DNA of 64,000 nt from Azohydromonas aeria (GCF_009760915.1 NZ_VIDQ01000023.1:31672-95671), one strand, 5' to 3'; positions 26,754 through 36,143 are shown, numbered from the stretch's first letter. Numbers and translations are program-made. The notes: generated from the sequence alone by a model not told the origin.

Positions 26754-27746
26754 TCAGTCCGGCTTGATCTTCGCCCGCTCGATCACCGGCTTCCAGCGCT
26801 TCTGCTCCGCGGCGATGAAGGCGGCGAACTCGGCCGGGGTGCTGCCCACGCTGAGGGCGGCCTCGGTCTTGAAATGCTCCTGCGCCGTGGCCGTCTTGAC
26901 GGAGGCCGCCGCGGCCGGGGCCAGCCGCTCCACCGCCGCCTGGGACAGGTTCGCCGGCGCCAGCAGGCCGTACCACTGCGTCATCTCGAAGCCCGGGAAA
27001 CCCTGCTCGGCCACGGTGGGCACGTCGGGCAGCTGCGGGATGCGCTGCGCGGTGCCGGTGGCGATGCAGCGCAGCTTGCCGGCCTTGATGAACTGCAGGA
27101 TCGCCGGCGCGCCCACCGACGCGGCGTCGAGCCGGCCCGCCATCAGGTCGGTGAGCATCGGGCCGGTGCCGCGGTAGGGCACGTGCAGCATGAAGCTGTC
27201 ACTGGCCATCTTGAGGTACTCCATGGCCAGGTGGCCGGCGCTGCCGTTGCCGGCGCTGCCGTAGTTCAGGCGGCCCGGCTTGCTCTTGGCCAGCGCGATG
27301 AGCTCCTTGAGGTTCTTCACCGGCAGGTCCGGGTGCACCACGTACAGGCTGGGCACCTTGGCCAGCAGGCTCACGGGCTTGAAGTCCCTGGTCGGGTCGT
27401 AAGGCAGCTTCGGGAAGATGTAGGGGTTCACGGCCAGCGTGCCGATGTGGCCGAGGATGAGCGTGTGCTGGTCGTCCGCGCGGGCGACCTCGCCCATGGC
27501 GACGTTGCCCGCAGCGCCGGGCTTGTTGTCCACGAACACCGACTGGCCCAGCAGCCGGCTCATCTCCACGGCGCTGGAGCGCGCCACGATCTCCGAGCTG
27601 CCGCCCGGCGCGAAGGGCACGACGAAGCGGATCGCCTTGCTCGGCCAGGCCTGCGCGGCGGCGAGTCCGGGCCACAGCGCGGCCGTGCCGGCGGCGCCGG
27701 ACAGGGCCAGCCAGCGGCGGCGGGTCAGGGAAAGGTCGTTGTTCAT
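26754..27746 (-). CDS. Bug-family solute-binding protein
   Basis: 330-residue exported receptor with a twin-arginine-like signal (LTRRRWLALSGAAGTAAL, cleavage near AAAQA). Family features are WPSKAIRFVVPFAPGGSSE, GQSVFVDNKPGAAGNVAMG, LNYGSAGNGSAGHLAME and VPTVAEQGFPGFEM. Last gene of a minus-strand operon gntR - bug - amidohydrolase - bug. Its ATG overlaps the amidohydrolase stop (ATGA, 27743-27746). Likely ligand is an organic acid linked to the amidohydrolase substrate, inferred from context only. Confidence 0.9.
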   Translation of the reverse strand: MNNDLSLTRRRWLALSGAAGTAALWPGLAAAQAWPSKAIRFVVPFAPGGSSEIVARSSAVEMSRLLGQSVFVDNKPGAAGNVAMGEVARADDQHTLILGHIGTLAVNPYIFPKLPYDPTRDFKPVSLLAKVPSLYVVHPDLPVKNLKELIALAKSKPGRLNYGSAGNGSAGHLAMEYLKMASDSFMLHVPYRGTGPMLTDLMAGRLDAASVGAPAILQFIKAGKLRCIATGTAQRIPQLPDVPTVAEQGFPGFEMTQWYGLLAPANLSQAAVERLAPAAAASVKTATAQEHFKTEAALSVGSTPAEFAAFIAAEQKRWKPVIERAKIKPD

Positions 27747-28588
27747 GGCAAGCAGTCCTGCATGTAGCGCGCGGGCGCGTGGTCCCGCAGGAGGCGCGCC
27801 GCAGCGGCGTCGCCCAGCGCCCGGCGCACGGGCGCCAGGGTCGATTCGTAGGCCGGCAGGGCCTCCGGGGAAAAGCTGGTGTGCGGCCAGTCCGAGCCCC
27901 ACAGCGTGCGCGTGCCGAAGAGCTCGGCGGCACGCGCGATGGCGGGCTCCAGCGCCGCGTAGGGCGCCACGGCCTGCAGCCGGTACCAGCCCGAGAGCTT
28001 GATCCAGGCCCCGCCCGCGGCCAGCGCGGCCGCCGCGCGCCAGGCCGGGTCGGTCGCGGGCAGCGCGGCGTGCAGGCCGGCGAGGTGGTCCAGCACGAAG
28101 GGCACGCCGGCCTCGTCCTGCAGCACGGCCAGCCGCGCCAGGTCAGCGGCTCGGGCGTACCACTGCACGTGCCAGCCGCGCACGCGCAGCCGCGGCGCCA
28201 GCGCGCGCAGCGCGTCGCCGGCGTCACCCTGGTGGCCCACGGGCGACACCAGGTTGAAGCGGATGCCGCGCACGCCGGCGGCATGCAGCTCGTCCAGCGC
28301 CGCGTCGCCGACATCGGCCTCGACCACCGCCACGCCGCGGTGCCGGCCGGATGCCTCGCGCAGCGCGCGCAGCATCACGCCGTTGTCGCAGCCGTAGACG
28401 CTGGGCTGCACCAGCACCAGGTGGCGCACGCCGTGGGCGCCGGCCAGCGCCTCGATGTCGGCCAGCGGCCGGTGCGCGGGCCGGTAGTGGCCGGGCTGCA
28501 CCGGCGCGGCGGCGTCGAAGACGTGGACGTGGCAGTCCCAGCCGGTCGCGCCGGGCATGCCGGGCGTGGGGGAGAGGGCTTCGCTCAC
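27743..28588 (-). CDS. Amidohydrolase_2 family TIM-barrel hydrolase
   Basis: 281-residue metal-dependent hydrolase of the type that includes 2-pyrone-4,6-dicarboxylate lactonase and galactarolactone hydrolases. The N-terminal HxH motif is WDCHVHVF. WIKLSGWYRL and the late Asp motif LWGSDWPHTSF complete the active site. The GTG at 28588 is 4 bp after the upstream Bug stop; an ATG at 28558 (MPGATGWDCHVH) is the alternative, and neither has a strong ribosome site. Position between two Bug receptors suggests it opens a lactone or cleaves a carboxylate taken up by them; the substrate is not identified. Confidence 0.85.
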   Translation of the reverse strand: MSEALSPTPGMPGATGWDCHVHVFDAAAPVQPGHYRPAHRPLADIEALAGAHGVRHLVLVQPSVYGCDNGVMLRALREASGRHRGVAVVEADVGDAALDELHAAGVRGIRFNLVSPVGHQGDAGDALRALAPRLRVRGWHVQWYARAADLARLAVLQDEAGVPFVLDHLAGLHAALPATDPAWRAAAALAAGGAWIKLSGWYRLQAVAPYAALEPAIARAAELFGTRTLWGSDWPHTSFSPEALPAYESTLAPVRRALGDAAAARLLRDHAPARYMQDCLP

Positions 28589-28592
28589 CGCG

Positions 28593-29591
28593 TCAATCCC
28601 GCGAGATGCGGCGCTCGCGCACCACCCGGCCCCACAGCGCCTGCTGCTGCTGCAGGAAGGCGGCGGCCGCCTTCTCGTCGCCACCGAACACCTCGCCGCC
28701 CAGGGCGCGGATGCGGCCCAGCACCTCGGGGTCGGCCATGGCGCCGCGCAGCGCCGCGGCGAGCTTCGCGCGCACCGCGGCCGGCGTGGCGGCGGGGGCG
28801 AGCACCGGGTTCCACTCCAGCACCTCGTAGCCCTGGAGCCCGGACTCCTCCAGCGTCGGAATGTCGGGCAGGGAGCGCGTGCGCAGCTTCGAGGTCACGG
28901 CCAGCGGGCGCAGCCGCTTGGACTGGATGTGTCCCAGCGCCGAGGCCACGTTGGCGAAGAAGAGGGGCACCTGGCCGCCCATCACGTCGGTCATGGCCGG
29001 GCCGCCGCCGCGGTAGGGCACGTGCGTCAGCTCGACCTGCGCCCGCTGCTCGAACAGCGCGCCGGCCAGGTGTTGCGCGGAACCGTTGCCCGAGGAGGCG
29101 TAGGCGAGGCGGCCGGGCCTGGCGCGGGCCAGGCGGATGACGTCGGCCACCGACTGCGCCTCGAAGCCCGGCGTGCACACCAGCACGTTCGGGAAGGTGG
29201 CCAGCACCGCCAGCGGCGCGAAGGCCGTGGCCGGGTCGTACGGCAGCTTGCCGTCGAAGAGCGCCGGGTTGACGGCGTAGCTGGAGGCGTCGAGCAGCAG
29301 CGTGGTGCCGTCGGGCGCGGCGCGCGCCACCTGCTGCGCCGCGAGCGTGCCGCTGGCGCCGGGCTTGTTCTCGACCACCACCGGCTGGCCCAGCGCCTGC
29401 GCCAGGCGCGGGCCGACCAGGCGCGCCATCACGTCGGCGCCACCGCCGGGCGGGTAGCTCACGACCAGCGTGATCGGCTTGCCGCCGGCAATGGGCTCGG
29501 CCGCGGGCGCGGCGCGCGCCAGGGCCGGCGCGGCCAGCAGCGCGGAGGACGCCAGCAGGCGCCGGCGAGTCAGGAGGCCGTCGGAAGTCAT
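28593..29591 (-). CDS. Bug-family solute-binding protein
   Basis: 332-residue exported receptor with an RRR signal peptide (LLTRRRLLASSALLAAPALA). Family features: ITLVVSYPPGGGADVMARL, GQPVVVENKPGASGTLAAQ, LAYASSGNGSAQHLAGALF and IPTLEESGLQGYEV. First structural gene after gntR (10-bp gap) and 4 bp before the amidohydrolase GTG. With the other two receptors, it makes three Bug proteins in 4.2 kb without any permease gene. Confidence 0.9.
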   Translation of the reverse strand: MTSDGLLTRRRLLASSALLAAPALARAAPAAEPIAGGKPITLVVSYPPGGGADVMARLVGPRLAQALGQPVVVENKPGASGTLAAQQVARAAPDGTTLLLDASSYAVNPALFDGKLPYDPATAFAPLAVLATFPNVLVCTPGFEAQSVADVIRLARARPGRLAYASSGNGSAQHLAGALFEQRAQVELTHVPYRGGGPAMTDVMGGQVPLFFANVASALGHIQSKRLRPLAVTSKLRTRSLPDIPTLEESGLQGYEVLEWNPVLAPAATPAAVRAKLAAALRGAMADPEVLGRIRALGGEVFGGDEKAAAAFLQQQQALWGRVVRERRISRD

Positions 29592-29601
29592 GGGCGGTCC
29601 T

Positions 29602-30333
29602 TCAGGTGATGGAGACGGTGTAGTGAAAGGCGTGGGCGTCGCCCAGCGTGGTGCGCGCCTCGATGCAGCGCCCGGCCAAGTCGAAGGCCTGGCGCTGCAC
29701 GCGGGCGCAGGGGTGCCCGGGGGGCAGGGCCAGGGCTTGCGCGGGCGCGCCGTCCAGGGTGCAGAAGCCGATGACGTCCTGCGCGCGGTGCACGTGCACG
29801 CCGCAGCGGCTGGCGAAGAGCGGGTAGAGCAGGTCGCCCCAATCGGCCGGGTCGCCGCTCGCCAGCGTGGAGAAGAGCGGCAGCGGCAGCCAGATCTCCT
29901 CGAACAGCCGGGGCTGCTGCGCCAGCAGCCGCAGCCGGTGCAGCCGCAGCGCCGGGGTGCCGGGCGCGATGCCGAGCTGCTGCGCGGCACCGGCCGGCAC
30001 GGGCAGCGTGTCGCGCGCCAGGATGCGTGAGGCCGGCGCCGCGGCGCCGTCGCCGAAGCGGAAGAAGCGCAGCGGCGAGGCGCCGCTCAGGCCCGGCTTC
30101 ACGAAGGTGCCGCGGCCGTGGACGCGCTCGATGAAGCCCTGGCCGGTGAGCAACTCCAGCGCGCGGCGCATCGTGCCCAGCGCCACGCCTTGCTCGGCGG
30201 CCAGCTGCTGCTCCGCCGGCAGCGCCGTGCCCGGCGGCCAGTCGCCGGCCACGATGCGCGTGCGCAGCGCCGCGGCCAGCGCGGCATAGCGGCTTTGTCC
30301 GGGTTCGGCCTGTACGCCGTGCGGGCGGCTCAT
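29602..30333 (-). CDS. GntR-family regulator (HutC/UTRA type)
   Basis: 243-residue repressor. The N-terminal winged helix (about 15-80) has LRTRIVAGDWPPGTALPAEQ, and the recognition helix region is VALGTMRRALELLTGQGFIER. The C-terminal UTRA effector domain spans about 95-240 (LRLHRLRLLAQQPRLFEEIW). UTRA regulators bind small metabolites and usually repress the linked catabolic operon. It heads the bug - amidohydrolase - bug operon, so it presumably responds to that pathway's substrate and represses its own operon. A palindrome lies 15 bp upstream of the start codon. Confidence 0.9.
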   Translation of the reverse strand: MSRPHGVQAEPGQSRYAALAAALRTRIVAGDWPPGTALPAEQQLAAEQGVALGTMRRALELLTGQGFIERVHGRGTFVKPGLSGASPLRFFRFGDGAAAPASRILARDTLPVPAGAAQQLGIAPGTPALRLHRLRLLAQQPRLFEEIWLPLPLFSTLASGDPADWGDLLYPLFASRCGVHVHRAQDVIGFCTLDGAPAQALALPPGHPCARVQRQAFDLAGRCIEARTTLGDAHAFHYTVSIT

Positions 30334-30347
30334 GCGTGGATTGATCT

Positions 30348-30363
30348 AGTCCTATAGAGGACT
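30348..30363. promoter_or_regulatory. Candidate GntR operator upstream of gntR
   Basis: Inverted repeat AGTCCT-ATAG-AGGACT, 15 bp upstream of the gntR start codon, with an AT-rich centre that could overlap a -10 element. Position and symmetry fit an autoregulatory operator; no experimental basis. Confidence 0.45.
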
Positions 30364-30553
30364 GGAGTATCCGGCCCCCCATGCATGGGGGCTTGTGGAA
30401 ACTACGCAGCCGCACTGGTGGTGTTTTCCCGGGGTCGGATTGGGGATCGCGGACCCACCGCACCGCGGTGGAGGGCCGAGCCCGTGGGCGCAAGTCCTGC
30501 CCGGGGCGGCTGCCGGCGGTGTCCGCTGCCGGACATTGCCCGGGAGACACGCC

Positions 30554-31093
30554 GTGCCCTCGTTCCGCTCAGCCCTTCTCGCTGCCGCCGGCCTGGCCGG
30601 CCTGTGCGCCGCCGCCGGCGCCACCATCGACAACGCCGCGCTGCCCGCCTCGGTGCGGGTGCCGCCGGGGCACGACCTGCGGCTGTGGTCGCTGGCCCAG
30701 GGCGAGGTGCGCTGGGCCTGCCGCAAGCAGGCCACGGCCGCGGGCGGCTTCGCCTGGGTGCCGGGCACGCCGGTGGCGCGGCTCTACGACCTGTACCGGC
30801 GCGAGATCGGCTGGTCCTTCGAGGGGCCGACTTGGAAGTCGGTGGACGGCTCGCGCGTCATTGGCCGCTCGCTGGCCGTGGCCCCGGCACCGGCCGGCGA
30901 AGGGCAGCTGCCGCTGCAGCTGCTGCGCGCCGCCGGCGCCAGCGGGCGCGGGATGATGCGCGGCGTGAGCTACATCCAGCGCCTGAACACCCGCGGCGGC
31001 GCGGCGCCGGCCGAGCGCTGCGACGCCCGGCGCGCCGGGCGGGAGATGGCGGTGGCGTACGAGGCGGACTACGTGTTCTACGGGCCGAGGTGA
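30554..31093 (+). CDS. DUF3455 family exported protein, copy 1
   Basis: 179-residue secreted protein. Signal peptide about residues 1-23 (LLAAAGLAGLCAAAGA). The mature part shows the DUF3455 pattern: VPPGHDLRLWSLAQGEVRWAC, a GPTWKSVDGSRVIG stretch, MRGVSYIQRLNTRGGAAP, and the C-terminal YEADYVFYG. Function unknown. The GTG at 30554 has GGGAG 7 nt upstream and yields a clean signal peptide. It is followed by a same-length paralogue after 119 bp, so this is a tandem duplication. Confidence 0.82.
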   Translation: MPSFRSALLAAAGLAGLCAAAGATIDNAALPASVRVPPGHDLRLWSLAQGEVRWACRKQATAAGGFAWVPGTPVARLYDLYRREIGWSFEGPTWKSVDGSRVIGRSLAVAPAPAGEGQLPLQLLRAAGASGRGMMRGVSYIQRLNTRGGAAPAERCDARRAGREMAVAYEADYVFYGPR

Positions 31094-31212
31094 GGGCGCG
31101 ACGCGGGGCGTGCATCCAGGCGGTGAGCGGCTGCGTATGGAGGGGCGTGCCGGCGGCCGAAGCGCCGCCGCACGTGACGCACCCGCGCAACCTCTGTCCC
31201 AGGAGCCACGCC

Positions 31213-31752
31213 ATGACCGCCATTGCCCGCCACTTCGCCCTGTCCTGCCTGCTCGTCGCCACCGCGGCCGCCGGCCCGGTGCTCGCCAACGTGGACAACG
31301 CCGCGCTGCCCGCGCCGGTGCAGGTCCCTGCCGGGCACGCCATGAAGCTGTGGACGGTAGGCAAGGGCGAGATCAAGTACGCCTGCCGCGAGAAGGCCGA
31401 CCAGGCCGGCAGCTATGCCTGGACCTTCGTGGCGCCGATGGCCACGCTCTACGACAAGGACATGAAGGCCATCGGCAAGTACTACGGCGGCCCGGTCTGG
31501 GAGGCGGCCGACGGCTCGAAGGTCACGGGCAAGCAACTGGCGGTGGCGCCGGCGGCGGCCGGCAGCATCCCGCTGCAGCTGGTGGAGGCGGCCCCGGCGA
31601 TGGGCGAGGGCGCCATGAAGGGCGTGAGCTACATCCAGCGCGTCAACACCATGGGCGGCGTGGCGCCCAGCGCGCCCTGCGACGCCCGCCGCGCGGGGGC
31701 GGAGCAGATGGTGTCGTACCAGGCGGATTACGTGTTTTATGGGATGAAGTGA
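31213..31752 (+). CDS. DUF3455 family exported protein, copy 2
   Basis: 179-residue paralogue of the preceding gene. Signal peptide about 1-25 (LLVATAAAGPVLA). Shares NVDNAALPAPVQVPAGH, WEAADGSKVTG, GVSYIQRVNTMGGVAP, CDARRAG and YQADYVFYG with copy 1; this copy looks closer to the family consensus. CAGGAG precedes the ATG. The two conserved Cys (in YACRE and PCDARR) could form a disulfide in the periplasm. Role unknown. Confidence 0.85.
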   Translation: MTAIARHFALSCLLVATAAAGPVLANVDNAALPAPVQVPAGHAMKLWTVGKGEIKYACREKADQAGSYAWTFVAPMATLYDKDMKAIGKYYGGPVWEAADGSKVTGKQLAVAPAAAGSIPLQLVEAAPAMGEGAMKGVSYIQRVNTMGGVAPSAPCDARRAGAEQMVSYQADYVFYGMK

Positions 31753-31868
31753 TATCGCTTCCACTCCGCTGGCAATGAAATTCCCTTCGCCCTGAAGTAT
31801 CGAGGGGCGGAATCGGCGGGCGCACGGCGCCTGCCGTGCAAATGGAAATATTTCAGAGAAAAGTAGTC

Positions 31869-32227
31869 GTCATGCCCGCGTACGCGGGTATCCATTTTTG
31901 GCCGTCCGACAGGATGGCGGATTTTTCGGGTATGCCCATTCAAACGGCGCCGGCCTGACGATGAATTGATTTTGGGCGCGGGACGGGAATCAATGCTGCT
32001 GGCTGTTTGCGTACTGGATTTGATGGCGCGTTGAAGCCTTGAAACCTGGTGCAAGCGTTGCAGGATTATTGGGAAACGATTTCGCCTCAATTCCCTAATG
32101 TTGATGATATTCGCGTCATCGGCATTGAGCTGACGCGACGTTTCAAATCGCCGCTGGATACTGCCGCGCACTGAAAGCCGGCCTGCCGGCCGGCACGAAA
32201 ATGGATGCCCGCGTGCGCGGGCATGAC
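31869..32227. repeat. Inverted pair of REP-like elements flanking the low-GC segment
   Basis: GTCATGCCCGCG-T-ACGCGGG start at 31869-31895 and its inverted copy at 32201-32227 differ at two positions. Each is itself a small palindrome around CCCGCGNNCGCGGG. They share the GTCAT head and the CCA end with the REPIN at 26513-26636 and with the single copy at 32333-32358, so all five belong to one repeat family. Confidence 0.75.
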
Positions 32228-32332
32228 GATGTCTGTTTCTTCGGGCTGCAGGGTGGCGAACGCCGCCGTTTCATGCGTTCTTTCAGACCACGGCATTCCG
32301 ACTGATCAGCCTCCGGCTGCTTGGGGACCGCC

Positions 32333-32358
32333 TGGGTTCCCGCCTTCGCGGGAATGAC
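32333..32358 (-). repeat. Single REP-like element
   Basis: Read on the minus strand it begins GTCATTCCCGCGAAGGCGGG and ends in CCA, the same family as the four copies at 26513-26636 and 31869-32227. It lies 57 bp downstream of the sensor kinase stop. Confidence 0.75.
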
Positions 32359-32414
32359 GAGGGTATTCGGTGCGGTGTGCCGGCCTTCGGCTTATGGATT
32401 TAAGGAATCAAGCT

Positions 32415-34382
32415 TCAGGCATTGGTTTCCCCCGGCACCCAAACCTCGAACATCGCCCCGCTGACCCCATCCTCCCGGTTCCTTGCCCGCAGCGCCCCGC
32501 CATAGCGCTCGATCAGTCCGTGGCTGATCCACAGTCCTAAACCCGTGCCGTCGTGCTTGGTGGTCATGAAGGGTTTGAAGAGGTCGCACAGCACCTCCGG
32601 CGCCAGCCCGGGGCCGCTGTCCGTGACGGCGATGAGCACGCCGCCGCGCTCGTCGCGGGTCGAGAGCCCCAGCTCGCCGCCCTGGGACATCGCCTGCAGC
32701 GCGTTGAGCAGCAGGTTCACCAGCACCTGCTGCAACTCCTGGCGGTTGATGGCAGCGGTGCGGGTGTGGGTGAAGTTCTTCGACACCCGCACGCCGCTGC
32801 GCGCGAGCTGCGGGCCGACCAGCCGCAGGCAGTCCTGCAGCGCCTGCGCCGGGTCCACCGCCTGCACGTAGCCGGCGTACTCGGTCGGGCGCGAGAACTG
32901 CAGCAGCTGCGCCACGATCAGCCGCATGCGCTCAACCTGCTCGTCGGCCAGCTTCAGCTCGTCGCGCACGCTATCGACGTGCTCGCCCAGCAGCTCGCGC
33001 ATCAGGTCCAGGTTGCCCTGCAGCACGGCAATGGGGTTGTTGACCTCGTGCGCGATGCTGGCCGTGAGCTGGCCGATGGCGGCCATCTTCTCGCTGCGCA
33101 GGAGCTGCTGCTGCGCGGCGCGCAGTTCCTGCGTGCGCGCTTCCACCTTGGCGTCGAGCTCGGCGTTGGCGGCGCGCAGCGCGCGCGTCTGCGCCTCCTC
33201 GGTGTCGAGCAGCTGATCGAGGTGCGCGCCCAGGGCGTCGAGCTCGGCGCTGCCTTGAATGGGGCCGACGCGCGCGCGGCGCCCGGATCGCACCTCGTCC
33301 ATGGTGTGCGTCATGCGCTCCAGGGGCTGGTACAGCGCGCGCGCCCGGCGCAGCGACAGCCACGCCGCCAGGCCCATCACGGCGAAGGACAGCACGCCGA
33401 TGCCCGCCAGCACGCCGTACTTCAGCAGCGTGAAGGGCCGCTCCAGGAAGCCGACGTAGAGCATGCCCACGCGCCGGCCGCTGCCGTCGGTGAGCGGCTC
33501 GTAGGCCGAGACGTACCAGTCGTCCACCACGAAGGCGCGGTCCAGCCAGGTGCCGCCGCGGCCCAGCACCGCCTCGCGCACCTGCTGCGACACGCGCGTG
33601 CCGATGGCGCGGCGCGCGCCTTCGGCGTCGAAGAGCCGCACGTTGGTCGTGATGCGCAGGTCGTCCAGGAACAGCGTGGCCGTGCCGCGGCTGCCGAAGG
33701 GCAATGTGCCCTCGGGATAGACGATGCCGTTGAGGTGGTCGATGAAGTCCAGGTTGCGGTTGAGCAGCAGCCCGGCCTGCAGGTAGGCCTGGGGCCGGCC
33801 GGCGGCGCCGGGCACCGGGGCGCGCGCCACCAGCACCAGGGCGCGGTCCTCGGTGGCGCGCGTGGTGGGCGCGGCATGCGGCGTGGGCAGCAGCGGTACC
33901 GTCACGCGCGACTGCAGCGCCGGGGCGAGCAGCGCGAAATCCTGCGGCGCCAGCACCTCCACGGCCGAGCGCGCCTGCGGGCCCTCGAACCAGCCGGCGT
34001 GGCTGTCCACGGGCGCGGCGCTGAAGTCGGTCACCAGCAGCCGCCCGTCGGCGTCGCGCAGGTTGACGAAATCGAGCCGCTCGCGCGCCTTGAAGCGCTG
34101 CAGCAGCGCGCTGAGCTCGGCCGGCGAGGCGCTGCGCGCCAGGGCCGACTGCAGCGCCTGCGAGTCGGCCAGCGCCGCGGCGCTGGCGCCCATCTCGGCG
34201 CGCACGCGCTCGAAGTAGCCGTGCGCCACGGCCAGGTCGGCGCGCACCTTGGTCTTGAGCAGCACGTCCAGCGCGCCGCCGCCGCCCAGCGCCAGCGCCA
34301 CGCCCAGCAGCGGCAGCGCCACGCCCGCGGGCAGCAGCGCCAGGGTCAGCAGCTGGCGGCGGATGGAGCCGGGGCGGCGCAT
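32415..34382 (-). CDS. Cache-domain sensor histidine kinase, probable FDH regulator
   Basis: 655-residue inner-membrane kinase. First membrane span about 9-30, then a large periplasmic Cache-type sensory region (about 35-320; LDFVNLRDADGRLLVTDF, GTWLDRAFVVDDWYVSAY), second span about 325-345, a HAMP linker and coiled coil. The HisKA box is SIAHEVNNPIAVLQ with His near residue 444; the ATPase domain has NLLLNALQAM and GTGLGLWISHGLIERYG. Such kinases often sense carboxylates. It overlaps no gene and lies 4 bp downstream of the sigma-54 regulator. Divergence from the FDH operon suggests formate or a related signal as input. Confidence 0.9.
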   Translation of the reverse strand: MRRPGSIRRQLLTLALLPAGVALPLLGVALALGGGGALDVLLKTKVRADLAVAHGYFERVRAEMGASAAALADSQALQSALARSASPAELSALLQRFKARERLDFVNLRDADGRLLVTDFSAAPVDSHAGWFEGPQARSAVEVLAPQDFALLAPALQSRVTVPLLPTPHAAPTTRATEDRALVLVARAPVPGAAGRPQAYLQAGLLLNRNLDFIDHLNGIVYPEGTLPFGSRGTATLFLDDLRITTNVRLFDAEGARRAIGTRVSQQVREAVLGRGGTWLDRAFVVDDWYVSAYEPLTDGSGRRVGMLYVGFLERPFTLLKYGVLAGIGVLSFAVMGLAAWLSLRRARALYQPLERMTHTMDEVRSGRRARVGPIQGSAELDALGAHLDQLLDTEEAQTRALRAANAELDAKVEARTQELRAAQQQLLRSEKMAAIGQLTASIAHEVNNPIAVLQGNLDLMRELLGEHVDSVRDELKLADEQVERMRLIVAQLLQFSRPTEYAGYVQAVDPAQALQDCLRLVGPQLARSGVRVSKNFTHTRTAAINRQELQQVLVNLLLNALQAMSQGGELGLSTRDERGGVLIAVTDSGPGLAPEVLCDLFKPFMTTKHDGTGLGLWISHGLIERYGGALRARNREDGVSGAMFEVWVPGETNA

Positions 34383-34386
34383 CGGC

Positions 34387-35808
<1,422 letters not shown>

Positions 35809-35927
35809 GGTGGGCAGCAGCAAGGAAGGAGGAGGGGGCGGGCCGTGCCGGGAGGGCCGGGCGGCGGCGCGTCGATTGTAGGAAGCGGCCCGCCGCGCCC
35901 CGTCCCGGCGCGTCACGCCGGCCATCG

Positions 35928-35967
35928 CGACAAGTTGTCGTGGCCTGTCGCGACAGGCTGTCGCGCT
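35928..35967. promoter_or_regulatory. Tandem palindromes, candidate enhancer (UAS) for the sigma-54 regulator
   Basis: CGACAA-G-TTGTCG at 35928-35940, then GCCTGTCGCGACAGGC at 35943-35958 (16-bp perfect palindrome), then a further half site CTGTCGCG at about 35958-35965. The shared core is TGTCGC/GCGACA. They lie about 100 bp upstream of the -24/-12 promoter, a normal enhancer distance, and between the regulator gene and the operon it faces. Confidence 0.65.
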
Positions 35968-36037
35968 TGTCATGCGGCCGTCATCTTGACCTGCCGCAAG
36001 TGCTTGATGCGCAAGGGCTTGCCTTGCCCCGCATCAA

Positions 36038-36054
36038 TTGGTACGGGCCGTGCA
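36038..36054 (+). promoter_or_regulatory. Sigma-54 (-24/-12) promoter of the FDH operon
   Basis: TTGGTACG-GGCC-GTGCA. The GG (36040-36041) and GC (36052-36053) dinucleotides are exactly 12 bp apart, and the sequence differs from TTGGCACG-N4-TTGCA at two positions. Transcription would start near 36065, leaving a leader of about 150 nt. Support comes from the adjacent GAFTGA-bearing activator and the palindromes 100 bp upstream. Confidence 0.7.
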
Positions 36055-36115
36055 ATAGGTCGCGGCGCGGGTCCGGCGCGGTATGCCGGGCCCTGCACAG
36101 CCCCCGTATCCTGCC

Positions 36116-36143
36116 GCGCCTTGCGTGAATGTCCGCAAGGCGC
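36116..36143 (+). promoter_or_regulatory. Hairpin in the FDH operon leader
   Basis: Perfect 10-bp stem GCGCCTTGCG (36116-36125) with CGCAAGGCGC (36134-36143) and an 8-nt loop, no T tract after it. It lies about 50 nt into the predicted leader and 73 nt before the first start codon. It could stabilise the mRNA or act in post-transcriptional control; nothing proves a role. Confidence 0.4.

Larger units (their letters stand above)
31753..32414. other. Gene-poor, low-GC spacer with REP-like repeats and an ORF remnant
   Basis: 662 bp without a convincing gene and clearly richer in A+T than all neighbours. It holds a REP-like sequence at 31869-31895 and a near-identical inverted copy at 32201-32227 (25 of 27 matching), plus a third related copy at 32333-32358. 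Between the first two lies a 42-codon open stretch (32046-32174, plus strand) reading LVQALQDYWETISPQFPNVD and onward, which looks protein-like but starts just after a stop and has no family I recognise. Probably decayed insertion DNA. Confidence 0.6.

Noticed and set aside
30364..30553. Structured leader before the first DUF3455 gene that resembled a riboswitch by its GC-rich stems
   Set aside because: I looked for cobalamin, cyclic di-GMP and molybdenum-cofactor riboswitch core motifs and did not find them; stems are expected in such GC-rich DNA.
31737..32171. 144-codon minus-strand open frame in the low-GC spacer
   Set aside because: It runs through a REP-like repeat and into the DUF3455 stop region; no ribosome site, no family, and basic low-information sequence.
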